This document shows positions 55,089 through 64,000 of a stretch of DNA of 64,000 nucleotides, in pieces. The DNA comes from an uncultured Clostridia bacterium. GTDB lineage: Bacteria; Bacillota_A; Clostridia; TANB77; CAG-508. The translations under genes and the position numbers were made by a program. A model generated the notes under the pieces. It was not told the origin of the DNA. It did not search any database and worked only from the letters and a program-made list of their open reading frames with translations. Position 1 is the first letter of the stretch. Every line of letters starts with the position of its first letter. Where the stretch lies: positions 1 to 64,000 of the forward strand of contig CANRFI010000001.1 in the NCBI GenBank assembly GCA_947629855.1, written 5' to 3'.

Positions 55089-58000
55089 ATGAAGAATAGT
55101 ATTTTAAAAATTGGAGTTATTTTATTAGTCATTTTATCAATGACAATGGCAAATTTTATATTTGTCGGAAAGGGACTTATAAGTTATGCAGCAGACAGTG
55201 CATCAACTAATAATCCAAATGTAGAATTTGAAGCATATTTTAAAGATCAGGATGGTAACAAAGTTACTAAACTAGAAAAGGAAAATATACAAGAAGAAAC
55301 TTTTTTATATTTAAACTTAAACGTAAAGAAAGAAGGATATTTTAATGGAGAGATATCTTTAGAAAATAGTAACTTCGTATTAAAAGAATCTGACAACGAG
55401 TATGTAAGTAAAATAGAAAACAATACAATATACTTAAACCAAATTAGTGTAGGAGCAGCAGGAGAAATAGAAGTAAAAGTTGAACCTATCAAAGAAAATT
55501 CTTTTGATATAGGTTTATTAAATTTGGTTAGCAAAGTTAATTTAAAAGGTATCTATAGAGACCATACTCAAAGAGATATTACAATTAAAGCAACCAAAGA
55601 AGTAAGCCTTGAAATAGTAGAAAATAATACAGAAGAAAATATGTTAAATGAAATGGAAGTAATTACAAATAAAATTATGAAAATTAATGGACAAGACAAA
55701 AGAGTAGTTCAATTTTCATACAACTTAGGCTTAAAAGAAAACAACTATCCAATAAAAGAAATAAATTCTAAAATAGCAATCCCTAAAATAGATGGAAAAT
55801 CAGCAGAAGTTGCAAGCGTATGTTACTTTAACAATATGACTGCATTTCAGTTTGACTATGAAGAAAATGAATTAGTATTAACACTAAAAAATGAAGCAAA
55901 CAATGAAAATAAAGTAAGATGGAAAGCAGAAGGCTCAGAAAACATAGTTATAACTTGTGTTTATGATAAAGATGTTAATATAGAAAATAAACAATTTACA
56001 TTCATTCAAAAAATTACCTTATATGATGACAAAACATTAGAAGCAAGTGGAGAAATAAATGTAGGAACAGAAGAATTAGACAATATAATTCAATTAAATA
56101 GCAAAAACACTGAAGAAAGCATATATAAAGGAAAATTAAATGCTGGAATTGCAAGACAATATCAGAGCAAAACAGAATTAAAAATAAATTACACACCTGC
56201 TATATCTAATATAGAATTAACAGAAGAAGCAAGTAGATTTGTAATTAAAGATAAAGAATCAAAAGCAAATGTAATATTTAATCAAACTACAGTAAAAAAA
56301 GATACAGTTGAAAAACTATTTGGAACAGATGGAAGTATAACAATATACGATCAAGATGGAAATACACTAGGAACAATTACAAGCACATCAGAAACAGACT
56401 TACAAGGAAATATCAACATTTCATATGAAGGAAAAAATGTTACTCAAATCACAATCAAAGCTACTAACCCAGTAAGAGAAGGTAGATTAGAACTAACTCA
56501 TACAAAAACAATTCAAGACTCTAAAGATATAGCTAAAGATGCAAGTGAATTAAAAAACAAAGTAACATCACAATATAACACAGACAGTGGAAAGCAAGAA
56601 AAAGAAGTTTCTATGAAATTAGAAAACACTGTAACAAAAGCAAAATTAGAAATAAACAGAGAAGACTTATCAACAGTAGTATCAAATAATGTGGAAATGA
56701 AAGCAATTTTAATATCTAACAATGAACAATATGACTTATTTACTAACCCACAAATTGCAATACAATTACCAGAACAAGTAGAAAACATATCAATTAATAG
56801 TGTAGACCTTCTTTATGATAATGAATTAACTATAAAAAATTATGAAGTAAAAGGAAAAACAATATATGTATATATGGAAGGTGCGCAAACTCAATATCAT
56901 GAAAATTCTGTTGAAGGTAGTACAATTGTAATAAATGCAACACTTACAACAAACAAAAAAGTTGCAACAACAGATACAGAAATAAAAATGACTTGTACAA
57001 ATGGAGAAAAAACAGAAACAGTATCTCAACCAATAAAAATAGTTGCACCAAAAGATGTTACTACAATATATAATATACAAGGATTAGGAATAGAAACATT
57101 AGGACAAGAAGAAACAAAACAAGTAATGATGGAAAAAAGTAGTAATAGCAAAGAATTAGAAGCACAAATTGAAATCATTAACAACAATCAAAATAATATA
57201 GAAAATATAAAAATATTAGGAGATTTCCCAACAAATAATGATGTTAATAATATGGGAATACAAATAACAAACGGAATAACACTTCAAAACGGAAGCAATG
57301 CAAAAGTTTATTATTCTGAGAATTCAAAAGCAACAGACGACATAGAAAATGCAGAAAATGGATGGAATGAAAACATTACAGATAACAGCAAAGTATGCAA
57401 ATTCTTAATAATAGTAGATAGTATACAAGCACAAAGCAGTATGCAAGCATCTTATAAATTTATTATTCCTGCAAACTTAGAATATAATCAAGTAGCAAAA
57501 ACAGGATACACAATAAAAAATACAGACAGTAGTACAAAAGTAGAAAGTGAAATATCTTCTACTGTAATTGAAATGCAAACAGGAATTGGACCAGAAGTTC
57601 AAGCAAAACTAACAGCAAGTAAAGGTGGAAACGAAATTACTACATCAGTTAAAAATGGAGAAGTAATTAGTTATAATATAGAAGTTAAAAATACAGGTTC
57701 AGAAGATATAAATGACATATCAGTTAAAGCAAATGTACCAGAAGGAACAATTTTTGTAAAACCAGAAGAAAACTATGAATATACAGGAGCATCTTACTAT
57801 AAAGAATTTGACTATAAAACTTTTGAAGGAATAATTAAAACTTTAAAAGTAGGAGAAGTTGTAAATGTATCTTATGAAGTTAGAGTTAAAAATGATACAA
57901 AAGAAGGAACAGAATTAAAAAATCAAGCAGAAATAAAATATGGTGAAGTTACAAAACAAACAGAAGAAATAAAAAATAGTACATCTAAAGGAGATATAAG

Positions 58001-59978
58001 AGTCACAGTAAAAAGAATTACAGACAAAAGTGTAAACTTATATACATCTGGAGCAGTACAATACTTTGCAATTATAGAAAACATTTCAAATGAAAAACAA
58101 GAAAATGTAAAAATAAAAACAAATCTTTCAAAAGGACTATCTGTAGACAGAGTAATATTAACAACTGATATGAAAGTAGAAGATGGTGAGATTTTCGAAG
58201 TCAATAGCCAACAAAACAACAGTAGTAATGCAAAAAGTGCAGAAGTAGTTGAAATAGATGAAAAAGACATTCCAAAAAGTGAAGAACTAAAATACAATGA
58301 AGAAATGAACATAGGAACATTAGAGCCAGGACAAAATAAAGTCGTAAGTTATGACCTACTAATAAATGAAGTTGAAAACAATACTCCAATTGAATTTTCA
58401 GTTGAAATAATAAATGGAAAAGAAAGCTACAAATCAAACAATTGGCAAGATAATGTAAGAGGCATTGATGTCAACTTATCTATGACAGCAAATACACAAA
58501 ATGAATATGTACATACAGGAGATACAATAGTATATACAATAACAGTAGAAAATAAAACTGAAGCAGAAACACATTTATTAGTAATAAAAGATAGCTTGCC
58601 ACAAGCATTATCAATAAACAAAATAACATTAGATGGAGAAGAAGTTCAAGGAACTGATTCAAATGAAATAGAAATACCAATACAACTAAATGCTAATGGA
58701 AAAAAGACAATTGTAATAGAAACAACCGTTGATTACTCAGAAGCAAGAGAAACAGCAGAACCTATTACAAATGTTGCAACAGCAGAATTATATGGTAAAA
58801 GTATAGCAACTACAACATCTATTAATCACATTATAGAAGCAAATAAACAAGAAACTTCTGATCCAAATTTAAGTGACCCTAACGGAAACAATGGAAATGG
58901 TGGAAACAGTGGAAATAACGGAAACAATAATGTAGAAAATAATGACGTTGCAAGTGGAAACAAAACAATTATGGGTACAGCTTGGTATGATGAAAATGCT
59001 AATGGAAAGAAAGAACAAGGAGAACAATTACTAAGCAATATAAAAGTAAAACTATTAAATGTAGAAACAAATAACCTAGTAAAAGATAACAAGGGTAAAA
59101 CATTAGAAACAGTAACTAATGAAAACGGAATTTATGTACTAGATAAAATAGCAAATGGAAAATACATTATTATATTTGAATATAACAATACACAATATGC
59201 TTTAACTAAATATAAAGCAGAAGGAATATCAGAAGCAGAAAATTCAAATGTTTTATTAAATCAATTAGTAATTGAAAATGAAACAAAAGAAGTTGCATCA
59301 ACAGATATATTAACAATTAACGACCAAAACATTTCAAATGTAAATATAGGTCTAATCAAATTACAAAAATTTGACTTAGAATTAACAAAAACAGTAAACA
59401 AAGTATTAGTTCAAAATGCTAGTGGTACTACAGTAAGAGAATATCAAGATGCAGACTTAGCAAAAATAGAAATACCAGGAAAAGACTTAAATGGTTCAAC
59501 TGTTATAATTGAATATAAAATAAGCGTAGCCAATAAAGGTGAAGTAGAAGGATATGTAAGAAAAATAGCAGATTATGTACCAGCAGATTTAAGATTTAGT
59601 TCAGAATTAAATAAAGACTGGTATCAAGTAGGAAATACACTATATACAGAAAAATTAGCAAATGAAAAAATAAAAGCAGGAGAAACAAAGACAATCACTT
59701 TAACTTTAACAAAAACAATGACAGAAAATAACACAGGTTCTGTTCCAAATATAGCAGAAATTGTAGAATATTATAATGAATTAGGATTAAAAGACATAAA
59801 TTCTACACCAGGAAATAGAGCAAAAACAGAAAATGACTATAGCCAAGCAGATACAATTATAAGTGTAAAAACAGGAGAAATTGTATATACAGGATTAATC
59901 ATTGCAGGAGTAGTAGCATTAGGAATTGTAGCAGTAGTAATTGCAATAAAAAAGAAAAATACAATTGATGAAATATAG
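55089..59978 (+). CDS. Giant surface protein with DUF11-like and SdrD-B-type domains, membrane anchored
   Basis: A 1629 aa exported protein: signal peptide (residues 1-34, ending near ISYAADS), a large beta-rich region, at least three DUF11-like modules (for example GEVISYNIEVKNTGSEDIND near 855; GDTIVYTITVENKTEAETH near 1142), an Asn/Gly linker (about 1258-1290), one SdrD-B/Cna-B-like domain starting IMGTAWYDENANGKKEQGE near 1294, a last DUF11-like module and a C-terminal membrane helix (about 1600-1622) with KKKN tail. There is no LPXTG, so it is held by the helix rather than by sortase. All CGG occurrences here are NNC GGN. The next surface gene follows 25 bases later. Confidence 0.88.
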   Translation: MKNSILKIGVILLVILSMTMANFIFVGKGLISYAADSASTNNPNVEFEAYFKDQDGNKVTKLEKENIQEETFLYLNLNVKKEGYFNGEISLENSNFVLKESDNEYVSKIENNTIYLNQISVGAAGEIEVKVEPIKENSFDIGLLNLVSKVNLKGIYRDHTQRDITIKATKEVSLEIVENNTEENMLNEMEVITNKIMKINGQDKRVVQFSYNLGLKENNYPIKEINSKIAIPKIDGKSAEVASVCYFNNMTAFQFDYEENELVLTLKNEANNENKVRWKAEGSENIVITCVYDKDVNIENKQFTFIQKITLYDDKTLEASGEINVGTEELDNIIQLNSKNTEESIYKGKLNAGIARQYQSKTELKINYTPAISNIELTEEASRFVIKDKESKANVIFNQTTVKKDTVEKLFGTDGSITIYDQDGNTLGTITSTSETDLQGNINISYEGKNVTQITIKATNPVREGRLELTHTKTIQDSKDIAKDASELKNKVTSQYNTDSGKQEKEVSMKLENTVTKAKLEINREDLSTVVSNNVEMKAILISNNEQYDLFTNPQIAIQLPEQVENISINSVDLLYDNELTIKNYEVKGKTIYVYMEGAQTQYHENSVEGSTIVINATLTTNKKVATTDTEIKMTCTNGEKTETVSQPIKIVAPKDVTTIYNIQGLGIETLGQEETKQVMMEKSSNSKELEAQIEIINNNQNNIENIKILGDFPTNNDVNNMGIQITNGITLQNGSNAKVYYSENSKATDDIENAENGWNENITDNSKVCKFLIIVDSIQAQSSMQASYKFIIPANLEYNQVAKTGYTIKNTDSSTKVESEISSTVIEMQTGIGPEVQAKLTASKGGNEITTSVKNGEVISYNIEVKNTGSEDINDISVKANVPEGTIFVKPEENYEYTGASYYKEFDYKTFEGIIKTLKVGEVVNVSYEVRVKNDTKEGTELKNQAEIKYGEVTKQTEEIKNSTSKGDIRVTVKRITDKSVNLYTSGAVQYFAIIENISNEKQENVKIKTNLSKGLSVDRVILTTDMKVEDGEIFEVNSQQNNSSNAKSAEVVEIDEKDIPKSEELKYNEEMNIGTLEPGQNKVVSYDLLINEVENNTPIEFSVEIINGKESYKSNNWQDNVRGIDVNLSMTANTQNEYVHTGDTIVYTITVENKTEAETHLLVIKDSLPQALSINKITLDGEEVQGTDSNEIEIPIQLNANGKKTIVIETTVDYSEARETAEPITNVATAELYGKSIATTTSINHIIEANKQETSDPNLSDPNGNNGNGGNSGNNGNNNVENNDVASGNKTIMGTAWYDENANGKKEQGEQLLSNIKVKLLNVETNNLVKDNKGKTLETVTNENGIYVLDKIANGKYIIIFEYNNTQYALTKYKAEGISEAENSNVLLNQLVIENETKEVASTDILTINDQNISNVNIGLIKLQKFDLELTKTVNKVLVQNASGTTVREYQDADLAKIEIPGKDLNGSTVIIEYKISVANKGEVEGYVRKIADYVPADLRFSSELNKDWYQVGNTLYTEKLANEKIKAGETKTITLTLTKTMTENNTGSVPNIAEIVEYYNELGLKDINSTPGNRAKTENDYSQADTIISVKTGEIVYTGLIIAGVVALGIVAVVIAIKKKNTIDEI

Positions 59979-60003
59979 ATGGAAGGGAAGGAGGAAAATA
60001 AAA

Positions 60004-63000
60004 TGAATAAAATAAAAAAGTTAGCAATTAGTATTATAATAGCCTTTCTTGCTATATTAGGAATATGTGCAAGTTCTAATGCGTATTATGTAGGACAAAG
60101 CGTAGATGTAACTTATAATGCTTATGCAAACAATGGAAATATTTACTGTGTTGAACATGGGCAAGCTTTAAGAGAACATAACTATTATAAAATAATTTCA
60201 CAAGTAAACATAGAAGGAAGAAAATCAACTGACTATAAAGGAAATACACGAGACAGTTGGCATAATGCAAAAATGGCATACATATTATCATCATCTGATG
60301 TAGGAGCAGTAAGAAATGCTGTATGGAACTATATGTATACATGGCTATATAACGTTGGTAGATATCATAGTGGAGTATACTTAGGATTTTCAAATGGCGT
60401 AACTGGTTCACCTACTTATTTAGATACAGAATCTTCAAATTATGCAAATAATTTTAAAAATATGGAAAAAATAAAAGACAATACAAACTATGATAAAATA
60501 AAAATAACACCATATTTAAAAGACGAAAAAACTTATATAAGAGTAGGACCATTCAACTGGACCTTTCCAGGTACACTAAAAAATATTGAAGTAAATGACC
60601 AAAATAACAAAAAAATAGACGGAGTTATATATAGTAGATTCAAAGGTGGAGAAGAATATTGGACTAATGCAAACGGAATTGCATCTGGAAAAAATTTCTA
60701 TGTATCAGTACCAATGAGTACAGACCTTACAAAATTAACAAAAATTACTGGAGAAGCTGAAACAACAGTAAAAGGTGCAACAATATGGTTCTTAGAATCA
60801 CTTGAAGGATACAAACAAAACTTAATAATTAGAGAACCTCATAGTGCACCATTAAAAATAAAAACACCATTTAAAATCGACATACCATTATTAGGAAACT
60901 TAAAAGTAATAAAAGTAAATGAAGACAACGAACAATTTCCATTAGCAAATGTTGGATTCATATTTGAGCAAACAGATTTGAAAAAATATCTAAGCCAAGA
61001 TAGTTCAGGAAAAATTACTTACGTAGATAAAAAAGAGGATGCACATGAATGGAGAACAAATGAGTATGGTGAAATAATGATTGAAAACATTATAATTGGA
61101 AACTATATGGCATATGAAACAGAAAATCCAAACTATGGATATGAAATAAAAACTGATGGAACACCAAAAGAGGTAGAAGCAGGAGAAGAAGCTAGTGTTG
61201 TTATAATAGGAAACAAACAAATCTATGTAAAATTATCAGGATTTGTATGGAAAGATGTAGTAGACAGTAAAACAGGAGATGGAAAAGACAGAAACGATTT
61301 GTTTGCAGAAGGAAATGAAACAAATGACATATTATTTGATGGAATCAAAGTAAGATTAAAAGATAGAAGAACAGGTGAAACTGTAAAAGAAACAGTAACA
61401 GGTCAGCTATCTGAAACACATCAAGGTCCACCACCAGAACAATCACATTACAGTGATGAAAATGGACATAATGGACATGGCGAATATCTATTTATGGATG
61501 TACTAATTGATGAATTACAAAACTATTATATCGAATTCGAATATGATGGATTAACATATACAAATGTTGTACCATATTTAGATAAAGACAACGGTTCAAA
61601 GGCATCCGAGTCAGAAAAAGAAAGAGATGCATTTAATAAAAACTTCTCTAAAATCGAAGGAAAAACAAGAAATGAAGGAGTAACGATTGATGGAGAAGGA
61701 AATGAAAAATTCGGATTATCATATAATATTGATGAAGTAAGTAGAGTAGCAACATTAATTAATAATGGTCAGTACACAATTACTGCCAATACAGATGTAA
61801 CTGAATTCATAATAAAAGATCATTTTACATACGGACAAGAAGAAATAAAACATATAAACTTAGGATTATATGAAAGAGAACAACCAGACTTAGACATACA
61901 CAAAGATATTCAAAATGTAAGATTAACTATAAATAAATATGAACATACTTACAATTTTGCACAAAGAATAGTTAACTCAGGAGAATATGAAGATGGATTC
62001 AATGTAGGTGTTAAATTTGGATTAGATTCTAATATACCATACACAACAGCAATTTATAAATCTGACTATGACTATATTAATGAAAACGATAAAAGTAGAG
62101 AACTAAAAGCATACATTACATATAGAATTGCTATTACAAACAAATCTTCAAACTTAATTGCCAAAGTTAATAGTCTTGTAGATTACTTTGATGCTAGATA
62201 TAGTATTGAAGGTGTAGGTACAAAACTAAATGAAGACGGAACAATAGCTAATGCATTGAATTATACTGAAGATACTGCATATAAAAACGATAAATTCAAA
62301 AAAATGATTATTTATAATGATGCAACTATAGATAATCAACAAAGAAATGGAGATTTATATGTACAATTTGCTTTAGACAGAACAGCAATCAGTGAAATAT
62401 TAGAAGATAGAGAAACATCAGATGATACTATAAAATTACTCGATAATATAGTAGAAATTAATTCTTACTCAATATATAGAGATGGTAAAATCTATGCTGG
62501 AATTGATATAAATTCTGCACCAGGAAATGCAGTACCAGGAAATGAACCAACATATGAAGACGATACAGAAAAAGCACCTGCATTAAAACTAGAAGTAGCA
62601 GATGCAAGACAAATGGCAGGTAAGGTATTTGTAGATGGAACAGAGGCTAAACTAATGAGTGGACTTATTCGTGAAGGTAATGGACAATATGATGATGGAG
62701 AAACACCAATTGGAGATGTTCAAATTACTTTAACAGAAAATTCTGGAACTGGAAAAGTTTATGAAACAAAAACAGTATCAGAAGATGGAACATATGGATT
62801 TAATCAAGATGAAACAACAGGAAAGTGGACAATTGAAAAAGTAACAGATACAAACAAAACATATGAAATAAAACAAGAACTAAAAGAAGGAGACTTTTTA
62901 ATACCAAATTATATACCAGGAGACTATACACTAACATATACATGGGGAAATGATACATACACAGTACAAAACTATAAAGGAACAATTTATAAAAATCAAG

Positions 63001-64000
63001 ACAGACAAAACAATAGAAGCTGGTATAAAGAAGATGTAGAAACTAGATATAGTGATGCATTAGATAACTATGATAAAGGACAAGATGCACCTAAAGGTTC
63101 AAGACTTCAAATAGATGAAGAAATGAAAAACGTTAATAAAAATACAAATACTTCTTTCACAAGAACGCAAATGGACTCTACAACACCTACAATGGGAATT
63201 ACAATAGAAAATGTTGCAAATGTAGCAGAACGTATTACAACATCATCATATGGAGATGAATTAATATATAAAGTAAGTAACATAGATTTTGGTATTGTAG
63301 AAAGAGCAAGACAACAATTAGCATTAACAAAAAGAATTAAAACAATGAAGCTTACATTAGCAAATGGTCAAGTAATATCTGACATAACAATAGATGAAGA
63401 TGGAAATATGACTGGAAACCAAAACAATGTAACTTATATGAAACCAGACAAAAATATGAATCCAAAAAACGGATACTTGAGAATAGAATTAGACAATGAA
63501 ATGATACAAGGAGCAATTTTACAAGTAGGATATTCTATTGTAGCAGAAAACCAAAGTGAAGTAGATTATATATCATCTAAATACTATAACTATGGATCAC
63601 AAATTAAAGAAGAAGAAAGAGGACCAATGGTTACTCTAACACCATCAGGAATTGTTGATTACTTAGATAAAGATTGGGCATTTGACGAAAAGATAAATCC
63701 TGAGTGGAAAGTGAAGACATTAGATGAGTTAAAAGAAAAAGTAATAGAAGAAGTATATAATAGTGATGAATCAACTATAGAAGACAAAATTATATTGTAC
63801 ACAGAAGGTTTAGCAGGTGAATTACCACCTATAAAACCAGATAATCAAGCAGAAATAATGTTAAATGTTTCAAAAGAATTATCAACAACAGAGGATATCT
63901 CATTAGATAACGAAACAGAACTAACAGACATAACAAAACCAGGTGGATCTAAAATGACAACATTATTAGGTAACTATGTACCAGGAGCACAACCAAAAGA
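60004..64000 (+). CDS. Giant surface adhesin with Cna-B/SdrD-B-like modules (3' end outside window)
   Basis: The frame stays open from ATG 60004 to the window end, about 1332 residues. A signal peptide (1-25, ILGICASSNA) is followed by an N-terminal region with NIYCVEHGQALRE and AVRNAVWNYMYTW, reminiscent of thioester adhesin domains, although the usual glutamine of the TQxA motif is not present. Next come prealbumin-like modules: NLKVIKVNEDNEQFPLANVG near 299, LSGFVWKDVVDSKTGDGKDRN near 411, and MAGKVFVDGTEAKL with GQYDDGETPIGDVQI near 870-905. GGAAGGAGG precedes the start. Probably co-transcribed with the previous gene as a two-protein surface structure. Confidence 0.85.

Noticed and set aside
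58860..58950. Asn/Gly repeat in the surface protein as a tandem-repeat element
   Set aside because: It is a short flexible linker of mixed codons, not an exact DNA repeat.

Overview
The window is about 64 kb of very AT-rich DNA from a spore-forming Gram-positive bacterium, best read as an uncultured gut-type member of the Clostridia. Support comes from sporulation and germination genes (spmA-spmB, spoIIR, sleB-ypeB, an alpha/beta SASP, a CotF-type coat protein), from conserved Firmicutes gene orders (trmN6-rsmI-abrB; tadA-ffs-dnaX-ebfC-recR; radC-mreBCD-pbp2-minC), and from strong promoters with 17-base spacers and AGGAGG-type ribosome sites. I cannot name the species from sequence alone.

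Layout. 1-9,450: RNA modification genes, AbrB, spore maturation, RlmH, a WalJ-like hydrolase, MurA, SpoIIR and a UDP-sugar pyrophosphorylase. 9,533-16,270: phosphoglucomutase, a TtcA-like enzyme, tRNA-Arg, TadA, SRP RNA, DnaX, EbfC, RecR. 16,367-25,270: a tandem AbrB protein, a UgtP-like glycosyltransferase, SleB-YpeB, a VanW protein, SASP, MurF, Ddl, a DnaJ protein. 25,298-31,380: an isolated VirD4-type ATPase operon and a YhaO/YhaN-like nuclease-ATPase pair. 31,468-33,035: RF1 and MscL. 33,205-40,370: an accessory stretch with an ECF sigma/anti-sigma pair, a c-di-GMP-I riboswitch gene, LytTR-DUF3021, membrane proteins, a bile-salt-hydrolase-family enzyme and a ZIP transporter. 40,455-48,050: PcrA, coat proteins, an M23 peptidase, a pilin-like protein, a nuclease remnant, MecA, a DUF4321 protein. 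48,087-54,020: the cell-shape operon. 54,022 to the end: two small spore-type genes and two giant surface proteins, the second cut by the window edge.

Main discovery. Fourteen genes, most of them core genes, are split by the same kind of +1 frameshift. In each, one extra C lies exactly at a codon boundary before a glycine codon GGA or GGT, so the zero frame shows the codon CGG and the reading frame is restored only if C is skipped, or if CGGA/CGGT is read as one four-base codon. There are 15 such sites (one has a no-shift alternative). Scanning every CGG in the coding regions by eye, I found only one other codon-aligned CGG, at 16490 in an AbrB-like gene, where the frame does not change. In the best conserved proteins (RF1, MreB, VirD4, UDP-sugar pyrophosphorylase, UgtP, SpmA) the recovered residue is the glycine expected for the family. 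The pattern depends on codon phase, which argues against sequencing error and for a translational system: genome-wide +1 recoding or quadruplet decoding at CGG, with CGG essentially abandoned as an arginine codon. The affected genes include peptide release factor 1, MreB, MreD, TadA, RadC, SpmA and SleB, so the cell would depend on this decoding.
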